From the NCBI GenBank assembly GCA_963752935.1, contig CAVWAL010000005.1, positions 62,001-126,000 of the forward strand: a stretch of DNA of 64,000 nucleotides, read 5' to 3'. This DNA comes from RI-153 sp963752935. GTDB lineage: Bacteria > Chloroflexota > Anaerolineae > Caldilineales > Caldilineaceae. Every line of letters begins with the position of its first letter. Within the stretch, counting starts at the first letter, position 1. A model generated the notes under the pieces. That model was not told the DNA's origin and did not search any database. It saw nothing but the letters and a program-made list of their open reading frames with translations. Below, in pieces: positions 16,967-25,592 of the stretch. Both the position numbers and the translations under genes were made by a program.

Positions 16967-18226
16967 TCACTGTTTCAGTACATTCTCCTCCCAACCCGAC
17001 TGCATGGCGTCTACCCATTCCACGCTGCTTTCGGGGAGGGCGGCGGCGCTGAGGGCTTCGGCGGGCAGCGTCGCCACGCCCTGTTCGATGGCGGCGAGCT
17101 GCGCCTGTTCCTCGGCGGAAAGGCGGGTGGGATCGATAGCCATCTTCCAGCCCAGCACTTCAGGATCGGTGATGGCGATCTGGTATTCGGGCGAAAGCAG
17201 GAAGTTGGCGAGCAGCAGGGCGCCGGCGATGTTGTTGGCATTGTAGGGGATGGCGACGTAACTCACATTGGCGATGGTGCCGCTATCAAAGACCAGCGTG
17301 CGGATGGTATCGGGGTAGATCCCCTGGCGAATGTAGGTCGACGCCCGGCTGGAGTCGTATTCCATGGCGAAGTCGATCTCCTGGTTGGCGAGCAGGTTTG
17401 CCATAGCCGCCAGTTCAGGATAGGTCTGCCCTTCGCGCCAGAGATAGGGTTCGATGCCGTTGAGGTATTCCCACACGATCGGCGCGTACTCGTCGTAGAC
17501 GGCCTGATCGAATTCCCCCAGGAAGGGTTCTGGGCTGCCCGCGGCCCAATAGAACAACTGCCGCACGAAGCCCATTCCTACATGGTTGGGCGGCGCAGGA
17601 TAGGTGAAGCGGCCCGGGTTGGCCTCGATCCAGGCGCGCAGATCCTCGTAAGAGGTGGGTGGGTTGTCACCCACAGTCGCTGAGTTGTACTCGATCACCC
17701 ACTGAAAGCTGGCCCAGGGCGATTCATAGCCGTCGGTGGGCACGCCGAAATCAAAGCCCACAGCCGGATTGCTCTCGTCGACGTACTCGCTGTTAGGCAA
17801 AATCTGTACGAAAGGGCCAAACAGCAGGTCGGCCTCCTTGAGCGTGCGGAAGTTCTCGCCGTTGATCCAGATCAGGTCGATGCTGCCGCCGCTGTCGACG
17901 CCCGCCGCCTTCTCGCTAAGGACCTTGTTGATGGCGTCTGCGGTGTTTTCCAAGGGGACGCGGTTGAGGGTGACACCGTACCGTTCGGCCAACGGTGCGC
18001 CGATGGCCTGATCCACATGGGTGTTGATCAGATCCGATCCACCCCACAAGGCCCAGGAAACAGTTGTGCCCTCGGCGGCAGCCTCAATCTCGTCCCAGCT
18101 TGCCGTAGACGGATCGAACACAGCGTCACCGGCCGGTTCCGTCCCTGCGGCGGGGGCTACCGGCGCAGGCGCTACGCAGCCCGAGATCAGCAACAACGCC
18201 ACGACTATCAACAGAAAATGTTTCAT
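16967..18226 (-). CDS. ABC transporter substrate-binding lipoprotein (YnjB-like)
   Basis: 419 residues. Lipoprotein signal MKHFLLIVVALLLISGC with Cys17, then a Pro/Ala linker. The mature protein has VSWALWGGSDLINTHVDQ and YGVTLNRVPLENTADAINKV, which I recognise as YnjB-type (family 1/6 binding proteins of the YnjBCD system). GGGGGGAAAA precedes the ATG. It captures the substrate outside the membrane and delivers it to the permeases. The physiological ligand of YnjB systems is not established. First gene of the four-gene operon. Confidence 0.92.
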   Translation of the reverse strand: MKHFLLIVVALLLISGCVAPAPVAPAAGTEPAGDAVFDPSTASWDEIEAAAEGTTVSWALWGGSDLINTHVDQAIGAPLAERYGVTLNRVPLENTADAINKVLSEKAAGVDSGGSIDLIWINGENFRTLKEADLLFGPFVQILPNSEYVDESNPAVGFDFGVPTDGYESPWASFQWVIEYNSATVGDNPPTSYEDLRAWIEANPGRFTYPAPPNHVGMGFVRQLFYWAAGSPEPFLGEFDQAVYDEYAPIVWEYLNGIEPYLWREGQTYPELAAMANLLANQEIDFAMEYDSSRASTYIRQGIYPDTIRTLVFDSGTIANVSYVAIPYNANNIAGALLLANFLLSPEYQIAITDPEVLGWKMAIDPTRLSAEEQAQLAAIEQGVATLPAEALSAAALPESSVEWVDAMQSGWEENVLKQ

Positions 18227-18339
18227 TTTTCCCCCCAGCGAAGAAATAACTCGACTTGAACGCTTTACTTATGGTTGTCCCCGTTGGTTGCTATTGTGTC
18301 GGCGCTCTTCACAAGCTTCTATAAGCCTGCTTACTTCGC

Positions 18340-18345
18340 TATAAT
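18340..18345 (+). promoter_or_regulatory. Possible -10 element for the threonine synthase gene
   Basis: TATAAT lies about 100 nt before the threonine synthase start, in the divergent gap with the ABC operon. The -35 region at proper spacing (TTCTAT) is poor, so an activator may be required or the match is fortuitous. Confidence 0.35.
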
Positions 18346-18444
18346 CATTGGGCCCATTGAGGTGCAACGCACTGACCAGGAGAGATCCTGCATGCGAACT
18401 TTTTCAGCGTGATCAGCCGTGCAAAGGAACCGATACCGAACCTT

Positions 18445-19773
18445 ATGACCCATCATACCAGACAATCCATCATTCCCCCCTTCGTCACCGGGCTGCGTTG
18501 CCTGCGCTGTGGACAGGTCTACGCGCCGGGTGAAATCGAATACGTCTGCGGCTGCCGCCCCAATGTAGGCAGCGACCTGGGCACACTCGACGTGCAGTAT
18601 GACTATGCCGCCATCAATCAGGCTACGTCCCCGGCGCAGATCGCCTTGGACCCTGACCGCTCGATTGGGCGATGGTGGCCGCTGTTGCCCATCGCCGACC
18701 GCAATCACCTGCCGCCGCTTCCGGTGGGGGACACGCCCCTCCTGCACGCCAAACGACTGGGTGAGTCGATTGGGCTACCCAATCTCTACCTCAAGGACGA
18801 TGGGCGCAACCCATCCGCCTCGTTCAAGGATCGCGCCTCGGCCATCGCCGTCACCCGCGCCCAGGAAGAAGGGCGCGCCATGGTCGCCACCGCCAGCACG
18901 GGCAACGCCGCCGCCGCCCTGGCCGGTCAGGCCGCCGCCGCAGGGCAACCCAGCGTGATCTTCGTGCCCAAGACGGCTCCCCGCGCCAAGATCGCCCAAC
19001 TCCTCGTCTACGGCAGCCGCGTCCTCGCTGTGGACGGCAGCTACGACGACGCCTTCGATCTCTGTGTAGCCGCCTGTCAGGAATTCGGCTGGTACAACCG
19101 CAACACCGGCTACAACCCCTACATGACTGAGGGAAAGAAGACGGTATCGTTTGAGATTGCGGAGCAGTTGACGCAGTGGGAGAGAAGAAGAGAGGGAGAG
19201 AGCAGAGGGGACACAAGCCACAGTCCCTTCACCACCCCCGATGTTGTTTTCGTCTCTGTAGGGGATGGCTGCATCATTGGCGGGGTGCATAAAGGCTTCA
19301 AGGATCTGCTGGCGTTGGGCTGGATCGAGCGCATGCCGCGCATTTTCGGTGTGCAGTCTTCGCGCAGTGCAGCGCTGGCGACGGCCTGGCGCGACCACCT
19401 GGACGTCCCGCTAACTGTGCAAGCCACCACCCGCGCCGATTCAATCAGTGTCAACGCGCCGCGCGATGCCGTCAAGGCGCTGGCAGCGGTGCGCGAGACG
19501 GGCGGCGCCTACGTCCTTGTGGAAGATGAAGCCATCCTTGACGCCATCCTGCCCCTGGCACGGCTGGGGGCTGTCTTCGCCGAACCGGCGGGAGCAGCGG
19601 CCTACGCCGGACTGCTACAAGCCCAAAGCGAAGGATTGATCGGCGCCAACGAAAGCATCGTTGTCATCAACACCGGCAGCGGCCTAAAAGACGTCAACGC
19701 TGCGATTCAGGCCACAGGGGAACCGCAGGTTATCGCGCCGACGTTGGAAGCGGTGAGAGAGGCGATGGGGTGA
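18445..19773 (+). CDS. thrC: Threonine synthase
   Basis: 442 residues from ATG 18445; a GTG at 18409 would add 12 residues and cannot be excluded, as the AAAGGA site sits far from the ATG. The N-terminal zinc-like CLRCGQVY ... VCGCR pair is typical of this branch. The PLP lysine is in ASFKDRAS, the phosphate loop is ASTGNAAAA, and the catalytic domain ends INTGSGLKD. It converts O-phosphohomoserine to threonine. Between EIAEQLTQW and PDVVFVSVGDGCIIGG there is an unusual charged insertion (ERRREGESRGDTSHSPFTT), not expected in the family, apparently an in-frame purine-rich repeat. Confidence 0.92.
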   Translation: MTHHTRQSIIPPFVTGLRCLRCGQVYAPGEIEYVCGCRPNVGSDLGTLDVQYDYAAINQATSPAQIALDPDRSIGRWWPLLPIADRNHLPPLPVGDTPLLHAKRLGESIGLPNLYLKDDGRNPSASFKDRASAIAVTRAQEEGRAMVATASTGNAAAALAGQAAAAGQPSVIFVPKTAPRAKIAQLLVYGSRVLAVDGSYDDAFDLCVAACQEFGWYNRNTGYNPYMTEGKKTVSFEIAEQLTQWERRREGESRGDTSHSPFTTPDVVFVSVGDGCIIGGVHKGFKDLLALGWIERMPRIFGVQSSRSAALATAWRDHLDVPLTVQATTRADSISVNAPRDAVKALAAVRETGGAYVLVEDEAILDAILPLARLGAVFAEPAGAAAYAGLLQAQSEGLIGANESIVVINTGSGLKDVNAAIQATGEPQVIAPTLEAVREAMG

Positions 19774-19807
19774 AGGGGTGAAGGGGTGAAGGGGTGAAGG
19801 GGTGAAG
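19770..19807. repeat. Tandem GGGGTGAA repeat at the threonine synthase stop
   Basis: Five consecutive 8-bp GGGGTGAA units run from the last codons of the gene outward; the stop codon is the TGA of the first unit. Slippage that does not preserve the frame would still meet a stop soon after. No function is evident. Confidence 0.85.
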
Positions 19808-20034
19808 GCGTTGATGGTGACGGTAGGCGGTGCAGGACCCCTCGGTCCACCGATAGAGGCGTTGACACTGCGACAGATCTATCCTAGCGCCGGTGGCAGG
19901 CGGCCGTCCTCCCCAGTCGCTGCCTCGCGCTTACAGCGGAGGGGGAGCAGTTGCGGTCAGTTGCCAACGAGCACGACCAGTCTGTAGTGCGACAGATCGG
20001 CACTGCTGATCTTAACGTCTATGGGGTGAGGGGG

Positions 20035-20136
20035 AAGGTGACCAGCCGGCTGATCCTCGATTTGGCCGTGTTAATCGGCTTCACCGTGATCAGCTTCTGG
20101 CTGGTCAACCGCAAGATGGATTGGAGAGCTACGTAA
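20035..20136 (+). pseudogene. Remnant of an ABC-2-type permease C-terminus
   Basis: The 34 codons before the TAA at 20134 encode a single hydrophobic helix (LILDLAVLIGFTVISFW) followed by LVNRKMDWRAT, resembling the last helix and basic tail of ABC-2 export permeases. Nothing upstream in any frame matches the rest of such a protein, so this is probably a decayed fragment. It lies next to the XRE/membrane-protein pair, which in other genomes can accompany ABC exporters. The identification rests on a short segment. Confidence 0.35.
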
Positions 20137-20165
20137 TACCTTCACCTCGGCTTTTCAGCGACGCC

Positions 20166-20378
20166 TCATCCGGGTTTTACCGAATCCTCATCTGGGAAGA
20201 ATACATCCTCGATCTTACAGTTGAAGAGCATGGCGATCTTGAAGGCCAGAGGCAAGCTGGGATCATACTTGCCTGTCTCCAGGGCGTTGATCGTCTGCCG
20301 TGATACATCCAGCCGTTCCGCCAGATCGGCCTGTGACCACTCGCGTTCCGCTCGCAAAACACGTAGCCGATTCTTCAT
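20166..20378 (-). CDS. Small XRE-family transcriptional regulator
   Basis: 70 residues. GGAGG lies 5 nt before the ATG at 20378, which overlaps the upstream membrane-protein stop (ATGA). The whole protein is one helix-turn-helix domain: MKNRLRVLRAEREWSQADLA ... VSRQTINALETGKYDPSLPLA ... FFPDED. Small stand-alone XRE proteins of this YozG/HTH_3 type usually control their own operon. Two operator-like repeats flank the operon promoter and are the obvious candidate sites. Confidence 0.92.
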   Translation of the reverse strand: MKNRLRVLRAEREWSQADLAERLDVSRQTINALETGKYDPSLPLAFKIAMLFNCKIEDVFFPDEDSVKPG

Positions 20379-20755
20379 TCGTACCTCCGGCTGGCGATGG
20401 CGAGGCCAATCCCCCAGAATGCAATCATCATCGGTAAGATCCATATCCAGGATGGCTGGGGCACACCGACGTTTTCGAGAAAGCCGATGGTGATGCTAAT
20501 CATACCTGTTGTACCGGCGGCAAATCCAATCGCCTGGAGTTGGATACGCTGCTGTAACTCATCCATGCGGCTGAGAAAGCGCAGGAAGGCGCGCAGTGCA
20601 AAGAGCAACGGCACCACAGGCACCACTGCCAACCCGAAGCGTAGTACTGTCGATGTCGTTTGTTCCAGCACCGATATTGACACGATCAATACCAGCGCGT
20701 AGGCGATCATCGAAATGCCAAACTCAATAGTGTATGCTTTGGCGGCTTTGTTCAT
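20375..20755 (-). CDS. Small four-helix membrane protein coupled to XRE regulator
   Basis: 126 residues with GAGGAG before the ATG at 20755. Four hydrophobic segments are visible (about 10-30, 38-55, 75-93, 103-120), with the charged loop FLSRMDELQQRIQLQA between helices 2 and 3. That loop is typical of small membrane proteins encoded next to YozG-like regulators, sometimes described as putative antirepressors or stress sensors. It is the first gene of the operon; the regulator follows with a 4-nt overlap. Confidence 0.82.
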   Translation of the reverse strand: MNKAAKAYTIEFGISMIAYALVLIVSISVLEQTTSTVLRFGLAVVPVVPLLFALRAFLRFLSRMDELQQRIQLQAIGFAAGTTGMISITIGFLENVGVPQPSWIWILPMMIAFWGIGLAIASRRYE

Positions 20756-20789
20756 CGTTCTCCTCTTTCGGAAAGTTTCGTTTACACAT

Positions 20790-20857
20790 TGACAAGTAGA
20801 CTTTACAAAAAGAGTATAGTTGAGAGCCGAATCATTGTCAAGTGTGTTTTACAAAAA
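20790..20857 (-). promoter_or_regulatory. Promoter with two operator-like direct repeats for the XRE operon
   Basis: On the reverse strand TTGACA (20841-20836), a 17-nt spacer and TATACT (20818-20813) form a near-consensus sigma-70 promoter. Two 22-bp direct repeats with TTTTTGTAAA then ACTTG core lie at 20857-20836, overlapping the -35, and 20811-20790, just past the -10. Their centres are 46 bp apart. They are likely binding sites for the XRE protein encoded in the operon, implying autorepression. Confidence 0.75.
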
Positions 20858-21076
20858 GACAAGATAGCTTGCACACGGCAGAGCGGTCTTTGCTTACATT
20901 CTCGGGTATCTGCTACGTAGCCTACTGCACTTTGCCTTTTGTCCCTTCTCGCTTCTCCAATCCCTAATCTCCTATCCCGTCATTTCCGCAGAGCCCGTCC
21001 ATTCTGGTAAACTGAAGATAATTAATTGTCAGACAAATCACTTTACGCCGTCTCCATTCGATCAAGGAAGAATGAT

Positions 21077-22459
21077 ATGAGCAAGACCATTATCCCTGGG
21101 CCAACCTACGCAGAGATGCGCGACCCGATGCTTCTGCCCGCATCTCTGCGTCAGGCGGCGAAGGCTGCACTCAACGAGGACGAGCTCAACCCCGTCAACC
21201 TCTTCAACATCAATTGGAAGAACACCGGTGATGCGGTTGAACGCATTGTACTGCCCAAAGAATTGACCGGGGTGCAAGCCAATATCATCGTCCTCAGTGG
21301 ACGCAACTTCCCCAGCGGCTCGATGAAGGTGGGGCCGGCCTATGTGACACTGGCCGAAAACGAAGCGCTGGCCGGTCTTCGCCCAGGCGACAAGGCTGTG
21401 ATTGGCCCCAGCACAGGGAACTTTGGCATCGGCACGGCCTATGTCAGCCAACTAAAAGGCTACAAGGCCATCGTCGTCATGCCTGACAACATGAGCCGAG
21501 AGCGCTACGAACGCATCCGCAAGTACAAGGGCGATCTCGATCTGACGCCTGGCACCGAATCGGATGTGATCCTGACGTTGGAACGCACGCACAACGAATA
21601 TGTGAGCAAGCCCGACCAGTACGTGGTCCTCGCTCAGTTTGAACTGCTGCCCAACTACCGCTTCCACCGCCACGTCACGGGTGACTCGGTGATGCAGGCC
21701 GCTCAGGATGTAGGCAACGGGCGCGTGGCCGCCTTCGTCAGCGCGCCGGGCAGCGCAGGGACTCTGGCGGCGGGCGACGCCGTGAAGCAGCGCTTCAGCG
21801 ATGCCAAAACCGTGGCGCTAGAACCACGCGAGTGCAGCACGCTCTTCAATGGCGGTCAGGGACAGCATCGCATCGAAGGCATCGGCGACAAGATGGTGAC
21901 CTTGATCCACAATGTCTACAACACCGACCTGTTGATGCTGATCCCCGACGAAGATACGGTGCGGGGGATGGAAGTGGTGCAAAGCGGCACCCATATTTTG
22001 GTGGATCGCCTGGGCGTCGCCAGCCTGGATGCCTGCAATCTCTACGGCAAGTTTGGCCCAAGCTGCGTGTGCAACATCATCGGCGCCATCAAGACCGCCA
22101 AGTATCTTGGCCTTGGCCCTGATGACAACATCGTCACCATTGCCACCGACAGCTATGATCGCTACCCGTCGGTCAGCCAGATCCTCTACGAGCGCAACGG
22201 CGGCAAGCCATCTGACGATCAGTTGGAAATGTGGGCCAAGAGCGCCTTCCTGGGCGCCAGCCTGGGCGAGATCGTCGATCTGAATGTGGATCGACAGCAC
22301 GAACGCCTGCAAGAGATGAAAGCTGATCTGTGGACACGTTTCGGCTACAGTGCCGAGTCGATTGCCGCCATGGCCCATCAAGATTTCTGGGACGCCGAGT
22401 ACGCCAAAATCCAGGAGATTGATCCGCTGATCGCTCAGGTGCGCGGCGCGCTGGCATAG
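21077..22459 (+). CDS. Fold-type-II PLP-dependent enzyme, cysteine synthase-like
   Basis: 460 residues; AAGGAAG precedes ATG 21077. The fold-type-II pattern is present: PLP lysine likely in GSMKVGPAY (about 85), phosphate loop GPSTGNFGIGTAY, and glycine-rich VSAPGSAGTLAAGD. The N-terminal segment (NINWKNTGDAVERIVLPKEL) and a long C-terminal region (about 350-460) differ from CysK/CysM, so the reaction is uncertain; such proteins are often annotated as PLP-dependent lyase or cysteine synthase family. Neighbours give no pathway except threonine synthase 1.3 kb upstream. Confidence 0.85.
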   Translation: MSKTIIPGPTYAEMRDPMLLPASLRQAAKAALNEDELNPVNLFNINWKNTGDAVERIVLPKELTGVQANIIVLSGRNFPSGSMKVGPAYVTLAENEALAGLRPGDKAVIGPSTGNFGIGTAYVSQLKGYKAIVVMPDNMSRERYERIRKYKGDLDLTPGTESDVILTLERTHNEYVSKPDQYVVLAQFELLPNYRFHRHVTGDSVMQAAQDVGNGRVAAFVSAPGSAGTLAAGDAVKQRFSDAKTVALEPRECSTLFNGGQGQHRIEGIGDKMVTLIHNVYNTDLLMLIPDEDTVRGMEVVQSGTHILVDRLGVASLDACNLYGKFGPSCVCNIIGAIKTAKYLGLGPDDNIVTIATDSYDRYPSVSQILYERNGGKPSDDQLEMWAKSAFLGASLGEIVDLNVDRQHERLQEMKADLWTRFGYSAESIAAMAHQDFWDAEYAKIQEIDPLIAQVRGALA

Positions 22460-22547
22460 CACTTCACTTCTGCCCTTCCAGACGAGAGCGTTCGGCAGGG
22501 CGGCAGGGCAGAACTTTCGGACGGTCTATTAGACCATCGGGTTGATT

Positions 22548-23051
22548 ATGGATTGGGAACAACCGAACGAACAGGTGGAAGCCTGGCAGCAGGCGGTTGA
22601 GTTCTTTCGCGAAGGGGTGCGATTGAAAGAGGAGGGCGATCTGGCCGGCGCCATGCAGAAGTACCGGCAATCGCTCTTCTTCTACCCAACGGCAGAAGCA
22701 CACACTTTCCTGGGTTGGGCCTACGCGTCTCTGCATCTTTACGCCGAGGCCATTGCAGAATGTCAGCGGGCTATTGCGGTGGATGCATCCTTTGGCAACG
22801 CTTACAACGATATTGGTGCCTATTTAATTGAGCAAGGGCAGTACAAAGAGGCGATCCCCTGGTTTCAGAAGGCGATTCGGGCGCCACGCTACAACGAACG
22901 CGCCTATCCCTTTTTCAACCTGGGGCGCGTCTACGAAAAACTGGGAGATTGGCCGGCGGCGCTGCGTCACTATCGGCAAGCCCTCGACCTGCAACCCGAC
23001 TATGAAGCAGCGGCGACGGCCTGGCAGGATCTGCAAGCGCGCTGCAATTGA
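22548..23051 (+). CDS. TPR-repeat protein
   Basis: 167 residues from ATG 22548. No signal peptide or membrane helix. Four tetratricopeptide repeats run through the protein, for example AMQKYRQSLFFYPTAEAHTFLGWAY, AIAECQRAIAVDASFGNAYNDIG and RHYRQALDLQPDYEAA. TPR proteins scaffold protein contacts. It lies 23 nt before the response-regulator gene and may be part of that unit; no partner can be named. Confidence 0.85.
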   Translation: MDWEQPNEQVEAWQQAVEFFREGVRLKEEGDLAGAMQKYRQSLFFYPTAEAHTFLGWAYASLHLYAEAIAECQRAIAVDASFGNAYNDIGAYLIEQGQYKEAIPWFQKAIRAPRYNERAYPFFNLGRVYEKLGDWPAALRHYRQALDLQPDYEAAATAWQDLQARCN

Positions 23052-23074
23052 GAGAACGGAGCTCAGGTGCCTAG

Positions 23075-23782
23075 ATGACCGGCGAAAAAATCCTAATTGT
23101 CGAGGATGAACGCGCCGTGGCGCGCGGATTGGAGTATGGACTGCGCGATGCCGGCTTTGACGTGCAATGGGCCGAGACAGGCATGCGCGCCCTGGCCGTT
23201 GCCGAACAGTGGCAACCGCATCTCATCGTGCTCGATATTCGGCTGCCCGACATCAGTGGATACGACGTCTGCCGCCACCTGCGCGGACACGGACACCGCC
23301 AGCCCGTGCTCATGCTCACGGCGCGCGACGAAGAAGTGGACAAGATCCTCGGGCTGGAACTGGGCGCGGACGATTATGTGGTCAAGCCCTACAGCCTGCG
23401 CGAAGTGATCTCGCGCATCCGCGCCCTGCTGCGCCGCGCCTACGGAGAACTTGCCCTCAGCGGTGGCCCCACGACCTTAACTTTTGGCGCCATTGAAATC
23501 GATCTAGAACGAATGTGGGTACACCGCGACGGCGATGCCGTCGATCTGACCCCCACCGAGTTTCGCCTGCTGCGCCATCTCGTCGCCAATGCGGATCACC
23601 CCATCAGCCGTGATGCCCTCATCGAAGCTGTATGGGGGTACGACGGCGATCTGGGCAACGACCGCACCATCGACGTCCACATGCGTCACCTGCGTCAGAA
23701 ACTCGAAGACGATCCCGGCAATCCGCGCTTTCTACTCACAGTGCGCGGCATTGGCTATAAGTTTCAACCCCATCCTCGTTGA
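23075..23782 (+). CDS. OmpR-family response regulator
   Basis: 235 residues. Receiver domain 1-120: acidic pocket VEDERA, phospho-acceptor Asp in LIVLDIRLPD, switch Thr in MLTARD and Lys in DYVVKPY. The winged-helix DNA-binding domain has VDLTPTEFRLLRHLVANADHP, LIEAVWGYDG and HMRHLRQKLEDDP. It likely receives phosphate from the kinase encoded 1.8 kb downstream and regulates the operon, including the intervening PDZ gene. Confidence 0.95.
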   Translation: MTGEKILIVEDERAVARGLEYGLRDAGFDVQWAETGMRALAVAEQWQPHLIVLDIRLPDISGYDVCRHLRGHGHRQPVLMLTARDEEVDKILGLELGADDYVVKPYSLREVISRIRALLRRAYGELALSGGPTTLTFGAIEIDLERMWVHRDGDAVDLTPTEFRLLRHLVANADHPISRDALIEAVWGYDGDLGNDRTIDVHMRHLRQKLEDDPGNPRFLLTVRGIGYKFQPHPR

Positions 23783-23942
23783 TCTAGCCGGCCCCTCTGT
23801 TACGATCTCTTAATTCAACCATAAACTGGGGACAACCGATCAGTGCTACACTACGGGTAGATCCCGATCGATCCCCTGCGGCGTGGATCGGTCGATATGG
23901 GATTACCGTATCATTCTCTTATGTATTAAGGAGACTTCCCCT

Positions 23943-25388
23943 ATGAATCAACCAAACCATGCAGTGCGTCAGCCTGCACATACACAACCGTGGATCACCG
24001 TCCTGCTTACCTGCGTGTTAACGGTGACGATGATCGGGTTCCCCAGCCTCGCCTCGGCGCAAGGAAGCAACCAGCCCGGCGACGAAGAAGGGGTGCTGAT
24101 CGTGCGCGTCTCGCCCGATAGTCCAGCCGCCGATGCGGGTCTGCGCCGGGGTGACATCATCCTCAGCGTAGACGGTGACACCGTCAACAGCGCCGCCGAC
24201 CTGATGGAGGCCATCGCCGCCCATGAAAGCGGAGACGAGATCGAGTTGACCTACCTCCACGGCAGCGAAGAACTCACCGTCACCGCCGTCCTTGCCGATG
24301 TTGATGGGCATACACTGCTCGGCGTTCAACCCTATCAGGAAGCGGCCCAGATGCAATGGAACAGGCAAGGTCAGCCTTCCACCGGAATGGAACTGCCCGA
24401 AGGAATGGCCCCGTATCAGTTGCAGAACGCCGAAGCGGGTGCGCAGATCGTCGAAGTGATGGACGAAAGCCCGGCCGCCGATGCTGGTCTTGAAGTCGGC
24501 GACGTGATCACGGCCGTGGATGGCGAAGAGGTTGCAGGCCCCGAGGCATTGGTCGAACAGATCGGCGGATATGCGCCCGATGAGACTGTTACCTTGAGCG
24601 TGACCCGCGGCAACGAGGAACTCGACATCGACGTAACCCTGGCTCCCCGCCAAGACGATGCCGAGCGCGGTTACCTGGGCGTGCAGATCGGCCCGGTCTT
24701 TGCAATGGGAATGGACGGACAGGGAGTGCAGCCGTTCCAGTTCAACCTGCCGCCGGGCGGTAATGGCATGGGTTGGAACATGACAGGCGTGATCATCCAA
24801 GATGTGGCAGAGGGTAGCCCGGCCGCCGAAGCTGGACTGCAACCCGGCGACTGGATCAGCGAGGTTAACGGCGAGACGGTGGAAAGCTTTGAGGATCTGC
24901 GCGCGATTATCGACGAATCGCAGCCGGGCGATGAACTGGAACTGACGGTTCAGTCCCTGGGCGCGATGCCTATGTTCCGCCGTGGCGCGCAACCCGTGGA
25001 TCCGTCCCAAGCGCAGAGCCGCACGGTCAGCGTCACGTTGGGCGAAACCGACGAGGGCAACGCCTTCTTGGGAATTACCGCTGCACCCATGCGCATGCAG
25101 ATGGAGCGCGGGGTGCCCATGATGCCGCAGACACCTGATTGTCCATGTGCACCTGGTCAGGGAGAGGATAGCGGGGTAGCGCCGCACATGTTCTTCTTCC
25201 GCACACCGGGCCAGATGCCCAACATTCCCTTCTTCCATCATAACGGGCCAACCGGTGAAGAAGGTGTGGATCTCTACTTCCACGGTGTCCCTAATCGTAA
25301 TCGTGGTGGTCAGGGAGATGGTCAAAGCAACGACGGTTCGCTGAAAATTACACCGGCCCAGCCGGCTGCCCCGTTATCGCAGCTTTAA
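23943..25388 (+). CDS. Secreted protein with three PDZ domains and no protease domain
   Basis: 481 residues; AAGGAG precedes ATG 23943. A signal peptide ends near SLASAQG (residue 40). Three PDZ domains follow, each with the SPAADAGL-type carboxylate loop and a GDxIxxVDG/VNG strand: about 50-115, 155-225 and 275-335. No trypsin, S2P or other catalytic domain is present. A Met/Pro/Gly-rich tail containing CPCAPGQG completes the protein. PDZ domains bind exposed protein C-termini, so this may sense or chaperone misfolded secreted proteins. Its position between the regulator and kinase suggests a role in stimulus detection. Confidence 0.9.
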   Translation: MNQPNHAVRQPAHTQPWITVLLTCVLTVTMIGFPSLASAQGSNQPGDEEGVLIVRVSPDSPAADAGLRRGDIILSVDGDTVNSAADLMEAIAAHESGDEIELTYLHGSEELTVTAVLADVDGHTLLGVQPYQEAAQMQWNRQGQPSTGMELPEGMAPYQLQNAEAGAQIVEVMDESPAADAGLEVGDVITAVDGEEVAGPEALVEQIGGYAPDETVTLSVTRGNEELDIDVTLAPRQDDAERGYLGVQIGPVFAMGMDGQGVQPFQFNLPPGGNGMGWNMTGVIIQDVAEGSPAAEAGLQPGDWISEVNGETVESFEDLRAIIDESQPGDELELTVQSLGAMPMFRRGAQPVDPSQAQSRTVSVTLGETDEGNAFLGITAAPMRMQMERGVPMMPQTPDCPCAPGQGEDSGVAPHMFFFRTPGQMPNIPFFHHNGPTGEEGVDLYFHGVPNRNRGGQGDGQSNDGSLKITPAQPAAPLSQL

Positions 25389-25426
25389 CACCTGGATTGG
25401 CGACTAGCTGAATCGACAATAGGCGT

Positions 25427-25455
25427 TGAGCGTAGCACTCTCCGTGCTACGCTCA
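25427..25455 (+). terminator. Terminator after the PDZ gene
   Basis: TGAGCGTAGCAC and GTGCTACGCTCA form a 12-bp perfect stem with a 5-nt loop, followed by CGGCATTTTCG. It separates the PDZ gene from the downstream kinase gene and could reduce kinase expression. Confidence 0.7.
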
Positions 25456-25592
25456 CGGCATTTTCGAGGGCCTTGCCGCATCCGGTACAATGAGAACCAA
25501 GCATCAAGCGCGTAAAGCCGTGCTCACGGTTTCTTAATCTGTTGGTTGAGGCAGGGCAGAGACTATCTGCCCTGCTGAAAATGGAGTTGAGT

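Noticed and set aside
18392..18412. Tiny leader ORF (MRTFSA) before threonine synthase
   Set aside because: It has a decent ribosome site but only six codons, without runs of threonine or isoleucine codons or a following attenuator hairpin.
24018..25325. Long reverse open frame of 435 codons opposite the PDZ gene
   Set aside because: Antisense shadow; the forward frame has a signal peptide and three clear PDZ domains.
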